This document shows positions 23,901-33,029 of a stretch of DNA of 64,000 nt, one piece after another. Below the pieces are notes generated by a model. The model was not told the origin of the DNA. It saw nothing but the letters and a program-made list of their open reading frames with translations, and did not search any database. The first letter of the stretch is position 1, and every line of letters starts with the position of its first letter. A program made the translations under genes and the position numbers. Source of the DNA: Mercenaria mercenaria (Eukaryota > Mollusca > Bivalvia > Venerida > Veneridae); the NCBI RefSeq assembly GCF_021730395.1, contig NC_069366.1:63307001-63371000 (forward strand), written 5' to 3'.

Positions 23901-26900
23901 ATAGAAAAAATTTTGATGCAAACATGCGGAACTACCTTAAAATAGTAGATTTTTTACTTTTGAACAAATTTGTTGTTTCCAATAGGTTCATTGGTATCTG
24001 TTATATGGTATAGAAAGATTTTAAAACTTATCTATTGTTCGCTTCTTAACCACATACAAGATAATTGGTTTTTTTGCTGATCTTATGGTAAGTAATAAAA
24101 TTTATTTCGTTCTTCTGTTTTAAATTTAAAAGAGGACACCTCAAGATATATGTAAATATTTTTGAAATGTAATAGCACTTTAATTATTAGATGTTAAATT
24201 GGAAATAATTTTTTTTTAACAATTCAGTGAAGATGAGGCAAAAGTTTAGTATAATATAACAGAAATTTTGCTGAAGTTTACATTGCAAGTACTTATTTGT
24301 TGTTATCTTCATATTTAGTTACACTGTACAGAAAAGAAAACAAAATGTATGTGTGATTTTTTTTACCGAAGTGCAGGAAATTTCACCATTTCAGATACTG
24401 ATGGATCCAATGATTTTAAGTGTATTATATGTCTGGTGCCAGCTTAACAAAGATATGGTTGTGTCATTCTGGTTTGGCACAAGGTTTAAGGTAAGAATTT
24501 TTCTGATTTTATCCATAAATATTTACGAGGTATGAACAAGCTATAAACTGCATGCTAAATCTATGCTTTGATTGCTCTTTATGCAAGTTCTGTGCTTTGT
24601 GCCTATAATTGCCTCTTTAACTTTAAACATAAAAGTGGAATTGTAAAGTAACATCTGAAAAGTGGAATTGTAAAGTAACATCTGATTTGAGCATTCAGTT
24701 GTGCAGGCATAGTCAGTACTGAGTGAGAGAGATTGAGGTTTAGAATCGACTGAGGAGAGTAGCTGAGTATGTTTTGCCCCTTACCAAGGGGAAAGCACTG
24801 GTTTGAAGTTGAGGAGCCATAAAGAATAGCTATCATATTATTTCTGAGGATTTCTTTTTATGATTATCTTAAAAGCTAAACATGTATTGAGTTTTCATGT
24901 TTATCTTACATCCACAGGCAATGTACCTACCATGGGTGTTATTAGCATTCAACATGATTGTTGGAGGAGGGTAAGATCAGTTGTTTCTCTATAAATATTG
25001 GTGAAATATGATAATATTCCTATTGCTGTACCTTTTTGGACAAGTGGGTATTTACACTTTAAGTTTGAAGGCTGTAAACCTATCACTTTAAGAGCTCTTC
25101 TTACTGGTACTAGTATCACACTGAAATGTTAAGTAAAAAGTTGTCTGCTCTCTAACTTCAGCAGTTCTTATCCAGTGTTCACCAAACTTAGTCAGATTGT
25201 TTATGGACATAATATCTCGGCTAAGTTTGATAACCATTTGGATCGTCCCAATTTACTCAAAATTGCAAAAGTTGACAGCGTCTGCTTTCTTCATGGGTAA
25301 AATATCTGGTCCAAGTTTGATAAGCAGCCAGATAGTCCCAGTCCTATGGATTGCTAAAATTTACAAAAATTGACAGTTTCTGCTGAATAACTTAAGCGGT
25401 TCTTATGTAGTGTTCACCAAACTTAAACAGCATGTTTATGAGCTTAATATCTTGGCCAAATTCAATAACCAGCCAAATAGTCCTAGTAACTGCAGAGTTA
25501 TGGCCCCTGAACTGAAAATTGCAAAAATTTAGTGTCTACTAGATTGTCTTGGAATTAAACCAGTTTTAAACAGAATTTGTATCTGTATGTAAAACCTTGG
25601 CCATTTTCGATAGCCACATTGGATTAGTTATGACCCTTGAATTAATCAAAATTATGAAAATTGACATTGTCCTCTAAATTACTAAAGTGTCATTTCTTTA
25701 ATCTAAGTCATACTTACATAGAATGTTTTCTCTATAAAATCTAGATCCAGTGTGATAACCAGCTTTGGATGTATATCTGCAGAGTTATGACCCTTGAATA
25801 AGTCTGAATTGAGAAAGTTGACAGTTTGTCTGCGCAGTAAGCGGAGTGTTATAAAGGTCAATAGAAAATTGCAATGATAGCTGTATATTGTGCCAGTCAT
25901 ACACTCTTGTCTGGACTTTGAAAATTACAGCTTCATTAGAACATCGTGCTTTCAACTCCTACAGTTTCCGTCCAACTGAAATGGAACTTTGGTATACATC
26001 AGTGCCATCAAGTAGACATGCCAATTTCATCTGGAGTTTCTTGTCCATGTATTTTTAGCTCACCTGAGCACGATTTAGATTGTTAGCTCACATGTCACAA
26101 AGTGCCAAGATGAGCTTTTGTGATTGCCCTGTGTCCGTCGTCCGTCGTCGTCAACAATTTGACTGTTAACACTCTAGAGGTCACAATATTGGCCCAATCT
26201 TAATGAAACTTGGTCAGAATGTTACCCTCAATAAAGTCTTGGATGAGTTCGATATTGAGTCATCAGGGGTCAAAAACTAGGTCACCAGGTCAGATCAAAG
26301 GAAAAGTTTGTTAACACTCTGGAAGTCACAATTTTGGTCCAATCTTAATGAAATTTGGTCAGAATGTCACCCTTAATAAAATCTTGGACGAATTCGATAT
26401 TGGGTCATCTGGGTTAAAAAACTAGGTCACCAGGTCAAACCAAAGGAAAAGCTTGTTAACAGTCTTAGAGGTCACAATTTGGCCCAATCTTAATGAAACT
26501 TGAATGTTACCCTCAATAAAATCTTGGACGAGTTCGATATTGGTCTATCTGGGTTCAAAAACTAGGTCACCGGATCAAATCAAAGGAAAAACTTGTTAAC
26601 ACGGTAGAGGCCACATTTATGACTGTATCTTCATGAAACTTGGTCAGAATATTAGTCTTGATGATCTTTACGTCCAGTTTGAATCTGGGTCATGTAGGGT
26701 CAAAAACTAGGTCACCAGGTCAAATCAAAGGAAAAGCTTGTTAACATTCTAGAGGCCACATTTATGACTTTATTTTCATGAAACTTAGTCAGAATGTTAA
26801 ATCTTGATGATCTTTAGGTCAAGTTCGAATCTGGGTCAGGTGGGGGTCAAAACCTAGGTCACCAGGTCAAATCAAAGGAAAAGCTTGTTAACACTATAGA

Positions 26901-29900
26901 GGCCATATTTATGACTGTATCTTCATGAAACTTGGTCAGAATGTTAACTTTGATAATCTTTAGGTCAAGTACGAATCTGGGTCATGTGAGGTCAAAAACT
27001 AGGTTACCAGGTCAAATCAAAGGAAAAGCTAGTTAACACTCTAGGGGCCTCATTTTTGACCATATCTTGATGAAACTTGGTCAGAATGTTAATCTTGATG
27101 ATCTTTAGGTCAGTAGGTCTGGTGAGCGATACAGGGCCTTCATGGCCCTCTTGTTTAGTTATGTCCCTTTTTGGGGCTTAATAATATTATTTCATCAAGC
27201 ATTTTTAGGGGGCATGTTATTATCATCTTTGTTGATTTTAATTTGTGTTGCTATATACATGAATATATACATTGACTTACATGACTGTAGTCCCTATACA
27301 TTATTTCAGGGGCCTGCTAGAGCTTCTTGGAATCGTAGTTGGCCATTTGTATTTCTTCCTAATGTTCAAATATCCACAGGACTTCGGAGGAGTGAGACTG
27401 CTCAACACACCACAAATTCTGTAAGTTCCTTTCACCTTTACCCTGCTAAATTTCTAAAATGAACTTGTTCCAATACCATTTATTATTCAAAACGGTGTTC
27501 ACTGAAAATTAACTGACTGAATAGGGAACAGTGCAGACCATGATTAGCCTGCACGGATGTGCAGGCTGATCTTGGTCTGCACTCTTGGTCTGCACTGGTC
27601 GCAAATCAGCATAACTCGCCGCCAGCAGGCTAAAGGTGAAGAGCTGCATGCATTCAGATTTATGTCAAAATTTTCAAATTTTGGAAAATGGTTACATATG
27701 TAATTCCATACAATTTAAGAATATTTCATTTAAAGAAACACTCTTGGTCCATAATTTTTTTAGAAAACTCAAAAAGCATTAGTAATGCTACTGAAATTAT
27801 AATATAACTTAGAAGGAATTTATCTGTGCTTTATATCTTACACATAATGACATTAAAATATCTACTTAAACAGTACTGCTTTATTATTTATTAGTTAGAA
27901 TCAGTTTTGTTCTGTTTCAAAAAACGTTGAAATTTTGATGTTCATCCACAGTCATGTCCCGTTAACTGGGTTAACTTGGTAATATCAAGGTTATGGGTTC
28001 ATACCTCCTATTATGTCATGACTGCATCACCTCTTAAGACCTCATAGTCCAAGGTTATAAAACTGAATTTGGGGACCAGTCACAGAATGCTGCCCTGCCA
28101 TTGGTCAATTTCAGGATGGATTGGAATCAACCAGTCGAATGCTCTAGTTTTGCGACTGGTCTCCTAATTCAGTTTTATTTATCCCCCCGCCAAAGGCGAA
28201 AGGGATATTGGAAATGCTCTCCGTCTGTCCGTCCGTGCGTCCGCCCGTCCGTCCGTGCGTCCGCAACGATCTTTGTCCGGAGCATAACTCCAAAAGTACT
28301 GGAGGGATTTTCTTCAAACTTCATACACTGATAGAACACATTGGGAGGAAGTGCAGTGTGCAAGGACAATAACTCTACCTTGCCTATTTTTTGAGTTATT
28401 CCCCTTTATCATATTTTCTTTAAAAAAATTTGTCCGGAGCATAACTCCAAAAGTACTGGAGGGATTTTCTTCAAACTTCATACACTGATAGAACACATTG
28501 GGAGGAAGTGCAGTGTGCAAGAACAATAACTCTACCTTGCCTATTTTTTGAGTTATTCCCCTTTATCATATTTTCTTAAAACATTTTGTCTGGAGCATAA
28601 CCCCAAAAGTACTGGAGGGATTTTCTTCAAAGTTCATACACTGATAGAACACATTGGGAGGAAGTGCAGTGTGCAAGAACAATAACTCTACCTTGCCTAT
28701 TTTTTGAGTTATTCCCCTTTATCTTATTTTCTTTAAAAAATTTGTCCGGAGCATATCTTCTTCATGCATAGAGGGATTTTGGTATATCTTGGCACAAATG
28801 TTTACCACCACGAGGCGGAGTGTTGTGCGCAAGAACCAGGTCCCTAGATCGAAGGTCAAGGTCACACTTAGAGGTCAAAGGATACAAGAATAAAAACCTT
28901 GATCGGAGCATTTCTTCTTCATGCATAGAGGGATTTTGATATAGCTTGGCACAGATGTTCACCACCACAAGACGGAGTGTCATGTGCAAGATTTAGGTCA
29001 CTAGGCTTAAGGTCAAGGTCACACTTAGAGGCCAAAGGTCAGATACAAGAATGACTTTGTCCGAAGCATTTCTTCTTCATGCATGGAGGGATTTTGATGT
29101 AACTTGGCACAATTATACACCATCATGAGACGAAGTGTCATGCGCAGTTCCCTTCTTCAGAATTACTTCCCTTTATTGTTACTTTGAATAGCTTTTATTG
29201 TAACTTTTTCATTACTAGTTGTAGGGAAAAATCAAGACCACTTTTCTGTAGTACAACAAGCGTGCTAAATCCAATTTTGAGGTGTATTTTGACCAATCTC
29301 TACCTGATAAAGATTTTTGGTGGACTTGCAATTTTTTTTTGTTTTTTTTTTTTGTTAAAAATTAACTTCCCTTAGTTGTTACTATAAATAACTTATATTG
29401 TAACATTTTTATAACTGACCCTGGGGAAAAAACAAGACCACTTTTCTGTGGTACAACATAGATATTACTCTCCAATTTTAGGTGTATTTTATTATATATA
29501 AGGTATCTCTACCTCGTAAGGAGTTTTTTTTGTGGACTTTAAAAAGTAAAAGACTTACAATGATTACTAAACAACCACAGAATTAACATTCCATTTGCAA
29601 ATACAGCTGCTAGAGTAAAGAAATTTGCTTTGACGGGCATATATTGTGACATTCTGGCACTCTTGTTCCCTGTTAGCTTTCCATTCCTTCTTTTTACAGT
29701 AGCCATATAGAAAAACATCATAGCTATACTGTTCATGAAAATTGATAAAATTTAGCAGTAAACCACCTCACTACTGACTTATTCTTTCTTCCACATCTTG
29801 CCCCATGTTGTTCTGGGACAATCTGTGTATGAAAAGAATTGGAACTACTGCCTTACCCTTGCATGATCGTAAGAGGCGACTAATGGGGTCTTAACAATTG

Positions 29901-31069
29901 GTTTTGCAGTAACTCTGTAATTCCAGCAGGTATGCAAATTTTGATTCCATAGCTCATGTTTTTATTTCCATGTAAATGAGATGTGGAACCAAAATTTGTA
30001 GTCCTGTTTGGCGCCATATAACCTATACTGTGTTGGTGCGCCGTAAAACATAAATAAATAAATAAATCTTCCACATCTTAAAACCCCTGATGCGGACCAC
30101 AACTAAACGGTTCTTCCAAGCTTTCCCCAAAATTAATACTTTCAGACACTAACTTGCCAGGAACTTTAGCCTTCAATTATAATATACCTGGCGGGGGGAT
30201 TAGCCATGTATAACATGGCTCTTGTTACCTTAGACCCAGTCTTCCTCTAGGAAGCAGACTGGGGTAATATTCTGATATCTTCAAGCTTTCTGAAAGAGTA
30301 AATTTTAATTGTGCATGTTACAATGTAGGACCAAATTATTTTTTGAATTCTAACATTTGAATTATCTCTCTTTTTTCCAAAAATTCAGGATATAAGAACA
30401 AAAAATAAACAGTACTGTATGTGTTAGTTCATTTGGGAATGACCTCTGCCTCAACAAAGTTTCAGTACATCCAAAATAAATGAAGCCTAACAAAACTAAC
30501 AAACTGCAATCATTAGGGTGTTGAGATTTCAAGATGTGTACATTGATGCCTACATGTTAAAAACCCCTATACATAGAAATAGGCATATGTTGAAAGTTGT
30601 CAGAAAATTTAATACAGTTGTTTGCGACATCTAACTTTCTAAATCCACATGTTTAAAACTCTAATTTTAGGTTTTACAAGTACATTTTGAATGTTTTTAA
30701 TGAAAGTGTATGAAAATTTTAATGTTCTAAAGTTTGATGCCCTATTTGCCTATCGACATAAAGGATAAACTGTATCTGTAGATGAATAAAATCTTGACAT
30801 CGCTATACTTTGATCAAAGATCGCCTCAAGTATTACTTTTTATGGGAGGTAACTTTTTGCCAGCCTACTAGAAGGTTTATTTCACTGAAAGATTACATTT
30901 GCAAATTTCTTTTCTTATTCATTACAGTTACAAATATTTCCCAAACAGAAGAGGAGGGGTGTCAGGGTTTGGACAAGCCCCTGCCAGTCGAAGACGCCCA
31001 GATAATGAAGATAATGACCCAGGAAGACATAGATGGGGCAGAGGTGGTCAAGTTCTTGGAGGAAACTAG
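5765..31069 (+). CDS. DERL1: Derlin-1 (ER-associated degradation channel component), eight coding exons
   Basis: This is a rhomboid-like pseudoprotease of the ER membrane that helps retrotranslocate misfolded proteins and recruits p97/VCP. Coding exons read by eye: 5765-5923, 22072-22183, 22552-22616, 24061-24087, 24395-24490, 24918-24970, 27310-27420 and 30928-31069. All introns are AG/GT and the phases agree, giving 254 aa against 251 in human DERL1. The N-terminus MASNDIGDWYRGIP matches the family start. The WR motif (IWRLVT) opens exon 2, and the polar segment LYVWCQLNKDMVVSFWFGTR is in exon 5. The GxxxG of the last membrane helix is GIVVG in exon 7. The C-terminal p97-binding SHP-like box, WGRGGQVLG, is in exon 8. 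The start is the first ATG, equivalent to human Met1. Intron 1 is about 16 kb and is full of transposons. Identity is from remembered family sequence; no search was run. A second partial copy lies 25 kb downstream. Confidence 0.95.
6322..7680. mobile_element. Helentron-like non-autonomous element (HINE), ATACGCCCG family
   Basis: The left end is a hairpin: ATACGCCCGTTTC with GGGACGTAT. The right end has the subterminal inverted copy ACGGGCGTAT and terminates in GGCACTCTTGT. In between are three to four units of about 145 bp with GTCCGGAGCAT and AAGGTCAAGGTCACACTTAG. It splits a unit of the surrounding tandem repeat: joining GAGTTATTTT to TATCCAATAATAAAG restores it, with no target duplication. 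Confidence 0.82.
7304..7516. mobile_element. TTAA-flanked MITE nested in the HINE
   Basis: TTAA|CCCTTAGCCTGC ... GGTAAGGG|TTAA. The related HINE copy near 29490 lacks it. Further copies lie near 27525-27640 (reverse) and 33030-33215. TTAA targets point to piggyBac- or Kolobok-type transposition (inference). Confidence 0.75.
8883..11356. mobile_element. TA-flanked TIR element nested in the foldback element
   Basis: TA|CCGTATTTACCCTAAGTCTT ... AAGACTTAGGTAAAATACGG|TA. Joining the flanks (GAAT-TA-GATAAAAAATAAA) restores a tandem-repeat unit, confirming the ends and the TA duplication. Internal stretches near 9040-9220 and 10815-10960 are weakly alike in direct orientation. No readable transposase. 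Confidence 0.75.
9844..10761. mobile_element. HINE, ATGCCCCCG family
   Basis: The left hairpin is ATGCCCCCGAAGGGAGGCAT. About five units of about 157 bp follow (GTCCGGTCCATATCTTTGTC, AGCTCAAAGGTCAAGGTCAC). The subterminal copy is TCGGGGGCAT and the end is CAGCTCTTGT. It lies inside the TA-flanked element. Confidence 0.85.
12180..12310 (+). repeat. Short tandem repeat TTTGGTCA(T/A)TTCGTCCCC
   Basis: Five to six imperfect copies of about 30 bp directly after the foldback element. Confidence 0.75.
12990..13711 (+). mobile_element. LINE ORF2 remnant: RT piece, RNase H, terminal Cys motif
   Basis: The RT fragment [19 protein letters not shown]...YADNLVLWC (the YADD box now YADN) runs to about 13130. 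It is then joined, after an internal deletion, to RNase H (HVVFLTDALSVMEALIN ... WIPSHCGLAGNEEADKPAK). The C-terminal cysteine region P-CGEEDQTAEHILQRC follows, with a TGA where the first Cys is expected, and the ORF ends at TAG 13709-13711. The RNase H and CCHC tail suggest the I/Nimb group (inference). It is truncated, deleted and has about one internal stop, so dead. Confidence 0.85.
13740..15090. other. Intron 1 sequence with no recognised feature
   Basis: AT-rich, no coding signal, no strong repeat seen on either strand. Confidence 0.6.
15100..15779. mobile_element. HINE-like minisatellite element
   Basis: About four units of about 150 bp (GATTGGACATGCAGA, AACTTGAGAACCACTTGACC, TCAAAGGTCAAGGTCACA). 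The right side ends in TTGGGGGAGACATGC and then ATTCTAGT, a diverged form of the family end. The left end is not clear. Confidence 0.6.
15819..15872 (+). repeat. Isolated Derlin exon-2 relic in intron 1
   Basis: GAGATTAGTGAC followed by CAGTGCTGTATTATCCAATA and GCTGGACCA matches exon 2, preceded by TTGCTGTTACAAA where the acceptor would be. It lies 6.2 kb upstream of the real exon 2 and has no donor. Confidence 0.75.
15983..17107. mobile_element. hAT transposon relic with 8-bp target duplication
   Basis: The TIRs are TAGGGATGGCAACGAATA and its complement, and the perfect target duplication GTTAAAAG lies at 15975-15982 and 17108-17115. Subterminal repeats of CGAATATTCG occur at both ends. Inside, near 16711-16818 (+), a BED zinc-finger-like stretch reads KYFTRSSDNKSATCNMCGEN, with a stop before KHVK. 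The transposase body is gone. 1125 bp. Confidence 0.92.
17733..18566. mobile_element. HINE, ATGCCCCCG family, inserted in the LINE
   Basis: The left hairpin is ATGCCCCCGAAGGGAGGCAT. About five units of about 153 bp follow (AACGTTAACTTTTTGCATGA, GGTCACCAGGTCAAAGGTCA). The subterminal copy is GGGGGCAT and the end is CAGCTCTTGT. Removing it joins LINE codons in frame (ELKSNKNAKYLE on the minus strand), with no target duplication, so the ends are secure. Confidence 0.9.
18764..19856. mobile_element. Long-TIR DNA transposon relic inside the LINE
   Basis: The arms start CACTGGCACCAGATCAGAAA and mirror each other for several hundred bases. The target duplication is GTTAAGTT / GTTAAGTA (one mismatch). 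Removal restores LINE frame DDTVVYL-TIDNQSD. A SINE sits in the left arm. No transposase; family unknown. Confidence 0.85.
18838..19057 (+). mobile_element. SINE (family with GGCGTTAAACCCAAAACAAAC tail), nested in the TIR element
   Basis: Flanked by AAGAACCAT at 18829-18837 and 19058-19066. The body contains GTTCTGGTACAGAACCCAGG and GGTTAGGTTAACTGC, and it ends in (CAAA)n. It is 5'-truncated, with no tRNA head. Other copies are at 39665-39850 and 58022-58303. Confidence 0.85.
20116..21005. mobile_element. HINE in reverse orientation
   Basis: It starts ACTAGAGCTATCAC (complement of ...GCTCTAGT) with subterminal TGTACCCCCC. Four units of about 170 bp follow (AAAGTCCCATAACTCTGCAA, GGTGCGCACAAGATTG), then (GACA)n, and it ends in a hairpin TACCCCACC ... 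GGGGGGTA. Confidence 0.78.
21007..21655. other. Unassigned sequence between the HINE and the LINE 5' part
   Basis: No coding signal. It contains A/T homopolymers near 21410-21450 and repeats of TTCCCAATTTG-like motifs at 21350-21650, probably a further repeat inserted in the LINE. Confidence 0.5.
22034..22071 (+). repeat. Partial exon-2 relic forming the acceptor region of Derlin-1 exon 2
   Basis: The run GGATTCCATTATTTTATTAA followed by CTTGTATTTCCTCTGCAG copies the second half of exon 2 (GGATTCCATTACCTTATTAA, CCTCTATTTCCT). It supplies a TTAAC branch-point-like motif and the pyrimidine tract. On its upstream side it meets the 5' end of a minus-strand LINE. Confidence 0.75.
22072..22183 (+). 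CDS. DERL1: Derlin-1 coding exon 2
   Basis: 112 nt encoding IWRLVTSVLYYPIAGPKG through STRLET. It holds the WR motif and second membrane region. The acceptor is CTCTGCAG and the donor GTAAGA; it ends in phase 1. The 38 bp directly upstream look like the tail of another exon-2 copy, and before that lies the 5' end of a LINE. Confidence 0.95.
22552..22616 (+). CDS. DERL1: Derlin-1 coding exon 3
   Basis: 65 nt encoding (G)VFDGKPAEYVFMLLFNWLCLV. The acceptor is CTACTACAG. The donor is the non-ideal GTATCC, and the same donor is kept in the second copy at 60248, which supports the boundary. It ends in phase 0. Confidence 0.93.
22723..23360. mobile_element. HINE, ATACGCC family, in Derlin-1 intron 3
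   Basis: The left hairpin is ATACGCCTGAAGGGACGTAT. Four units of about 140-160 bp follow (TTCGTGTCCGCTCTATAACT, AGAGCGCATG, AAGGTCAAGGTCACACTTAG). The right terminus is missing, so it is truncated. Confidence 0.75.
24061..24087 (+). CDS. DERL1: Derlin-1 coding exon 4, a 27-nt microexon
   Basis: Nine codons, IIGFFADLM, sit between acceptor ACATACAAG and donor GTAAGT. They exactly fill the nine-residue gap between exon 3 (..LCLV) and exon 5 (ILMDPM..), where human DERL1 has ITGLAMDMQ. The pattern (I.G...D.) and length agree. The exon was found by looking for the missing segment and is too short for gene finders. Confidence 0.88.
24395..24490 (+). CDS. DERL1: Derlin-1 coding exon 5
   Basis: 96 nt, phase 0 at both ends. 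It encodes ILMDPMILSV, then the strongly conserved LYVWCQLNKDMVVSFWFGTR, then FK. The acceptor is CATTTCAG and the donor GTAAGA. Confidence 0.95.
24918..24970 (+). CDS. DERL1: Derlin-1 coding exon 6
   Basis: 53 nt encoding AMYLPWVLLAFNMIVGG plus two bases. The acceptor is TCCACAG and the donor GTAAGA; it ends in phase 2. It matches human ACYLPWVILGFNYIIGG position for position. Confidence 0.93.
25020..25910. mobile_element. HINE-like minisatellite element in intron 6
   Basis: Diverged units of about 150 bp (GTGTTCACCAAACTTA, AATATCT(T/C)GGC(C/T)AA(A/G)TT, GAGTTATG(G/A)CCC) end in GCCAGTCATACACTCTTGT. The left end is not seen. Confidence 0.6.
26057..27154. mobile_element. HINE, AGCTCACC family, in intron 6
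   Basis: It starts AGCTCACCTGAGC. About seven units of about 140-150 bp follow (AACTAGGTCACCAGGTCAAA, AAAGGAAAAGCTTGTTAACA, TCTTCATGAAACTTGGTCAG). The subterminal copy is GGTGAGCGA and the end is CATGGCCCTCTTGT. Confidence 0.85.
27310..27420 (+). CDS. DERL1: Derlin-1 coding exon 7
   Basis: 111 nt. It encodes GLLELLGIVVGHLYFFLMFK and then YPQDFGGVRLLNTPQI, the last membrane helix with its GxxxG, followed by the conserved FGG and TPQ loop. The acceptor is ATTTCAG and the donor GTAAGT. Confidence 0.95.
27504..27645 (-). mobile_element. TTAA-MITE relative (partial, reverse)
   Basis: AGCCTGCTGGCGGCGAGTTA on the minus strand, with TGCAGACCA/TGATCTTGGTCTGCA inverted copies, matches the MITE at 7304-7516. 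Confidence 0.7.
28181..30225. mobile_element. Composite HINE, ATCCCCCCGCC family, in intron 7
   Basis: It starts ATCCCCCCGCCAAAGGCG (hairpin). Three units of about 145 bp follow (GTCCGGAGCATAACTCCAAA, TTATTCCCCTTTATC). The subterminal copy is GGCGGGGGGAT and the end is CATGGCTCTTGT. From about 28740 to 29666 it contains the 3' part of the 6322-type HINE (ending GGCACTCTTGT), entered at the shared motif TTTGTCCGGAGCAT. A SINE follows at 29812-30066. Confidence 0.78.
29812..30066 (+). mobile_element. SINE copy (TTGGTGCGCCGTAAAAC tail)
   Basis: It contains CTGTGTATGAAAAGAATT, CTTACCCTTGCATGATCGTA, AGAGGCGACTAAT and ATGAGATGTGGAACCAAAAT, then GTTGGTGCGCCGTAAAAC and (AAAT)n. It matches 39331-39621, which keeps the tRNA-like head. 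Confidence 0.85.
30928..31069 (+). CDS. DERL1: Derlin-1 last coding exon with SHP-like p97 box
   Basis: 142 nt ending in TAG. It encodes the cytosolic tail: YKYFPNRRGGVSGFG, a basic and acidic linker, then the WGRGGQVLGGN terminus, which fits the SHP box (F/W-G-x-G-x-x-L). A mariner-like MITE begins 3 nt after the stop, so most of the 3' UTR, and perhaps the poly(A) signal, is transposon-derived. Confidence 0.95.
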
Positions 31070-31072
31070 ATA

Positions 31073-31923
31073 CAATGAAACACCGCTCGCTCGAGCATCG
31101 ATGACTCGAGCCCCGGGCTCGCTCGAGCAATTCATGCAGTCCCGGCCGATTTCCTTCTATTTTCTATGTGAAATTACCATGGCTGGGTTGAGCATCAATA
31201 ACTCAATCGCTCGAGCATGACACCTGGTCCCTGTGTATTAATTTACTCTTTGTTGCTTATGGCAAACTCGAGCAGAGGTGTCAAAATTTTTCACACCTTC
31301 GGCGGTCAGAATGTATCGGTTAATTTAAAATTTTCGCACGCCGTGAGAATTGCATGGTCTATTCCCCGACTTTCTTAAATGTTTGTTTGTCGGTATATTT
31401 GATCTGATAATGAGATTATTTATTGATGAAAGGTGGAAGAAAAATTGTATTGATCAAAATTGTTATTATTATTTTTTTTCTGCGGGATCGAGAAGATAAT
31501 TATGAGATCTTAATATTTTAATCAACAGTTGTTTGCATGCAAATAAAGGAAATAAGATAGCCTTTTCATAAAATTGAGACGATAATTATGAGATCTTAAT
31601 TTGGAGAAGAAAATTGCGAATTCGATTACAGTATAGTCAAATAAAAAAAATTTAAAAAAATAAAATAAAATGTCTTGGCTGTTTCTTCACATGTGCCATT
31701 TACGGTCTATCATAAATAACGTTTGTAATACGTTTTTTGAAAATGTCACGAGTGTGTTATTATTACGCATCACCGTTTCCTCTGCAAATGGTCTCGATGA
31801 CAATTGGTAAAACAAACTTCAATTTTCTTCGTATGTTGGTCAATGTTTGGGTCGCTGGAAACCATGGATAACTCGAGCATTTTGCTCATCCCCTTGCGAC
31901 CTCGAGCGAGCGGTGTTTCACTG
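31073..31923. mobile_element. Mariner/Tc1-like MITE in the Derlin-1 3' UTR
   Basis: TA|CAATGAAACACCGCTCGCTC ... GAGCGAGCGGTGTTTCACTG|TA. The 24-bp TIRs have one mismatch and TA duplications stand at 31071-31072 and 31924-31925. It is 851 bp, rich in CTCGAG, and has no transposase. AATAAA-like motifs inside it near 31541 and 31639 could serve for poly(A). Confidence 0.88.
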
Positions 31924-31929
31924 TACTAT

Positions 31930-33000
31930 TATATGAAATTTGATTTTTTGGGGGACAAGATTTGGACAAATTGTCCAGACTTTTGACTAAACTATTTGAA
32001 TCCACTTGTTTGCTGTTAAACAGAATAAACCCATGTGTCTTTCAAGACAGCAGACAGGGTGAAGCTGATTAAAGACACCAATTCACTGTAAACAGCGGAT
32101 CTAATTAGTGAACAAGAGGCTCTTTCACATTTTTTGTATCAATGAAAACAGATATTTCTAAAGAATAAGTTATAGAGAAATAGTAGACGTTTTATCTATC
32201 AACCTGACTGAAATTCAGTATTGGCAGCTGCTACTTTATCCAAGTGAGTGCCTTGAATATCTTCAGGTTGTGATGCGTCCTCAGTTTTTAGTGTTAAAAC
32301 AGAACTGGCTTTGTAGATGTGCTTTAAAATGAAATTTGCATAATTCCATCTAATTGCATGAGTTTTAAGACTTACCTGATAGAAAGGCAAAAGTTACTAG
32401 TGCCTTATCTTGCTACAGATGATATCTGATAAGAATGGAAAAAAAAATGATGTGATGTTATATTTCATATGAAGTTTATGTCATCACCTTGTATTTACAT
32501 CTGCGCATGAAAAATATTTGTTTACTCATTTCTCATTGTAACTGTACAGAAAAGTTGTGTTTGATCATCTTGTCAGTGTTTGCATAATAGATGAAAATGT
32601 AATAGAGTAATAGACAGACATCTAGACAGACAAAGTCTGCAAGAATATGTAAGATATGTTAATTGTTAATTACAAACTGAATGTTACAGAAACTCTGCTG
32701 GTTTGGTGTTCACATCAGTCTTAGATTTTCTATGCTTGTTGCTATAATAATACATGAAGGTGCACACAAGTGGCTGAAATAATTCTCCGAGGTGTACACT
32801 TAAGGCTGAAATAGCGCTAGGAGGATCCCTTGGGAGTCTTTCTCCACCAAAAGCTACAAAGTCACCACAAGCAATAAATGTAAAAACCTAAAATGTTTGC
32901 AGGTATGCAGTTCATATCTATTGATTGTGTCATTATCACAATGCCACATAGTTTTACATTGGAAATCCATTATCATTTTTCTGGTGAAGGGAATAATTGA
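31930..33000. other. Intergenic sequence after Derlin-1, nothing recognised
   Basis: AT-rich. A short SINE-tail-like piece (GGGAGTCTTTCTCCACCAAA) lies near 32830. It may include the Derlin-1 3' UTR end. Confidence 0.5.
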
Positions 33001-33029
33001 GTTGCATTTTTCTTTACTTTAGCATTTAG

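Noticed and set aside
30810-31220. 136-codon open frame across Derlin-1 exon 8
   Set aside because: It is a shifted frame over the last exon and the MITE; the Derlin frame with the SHP box is the real one.
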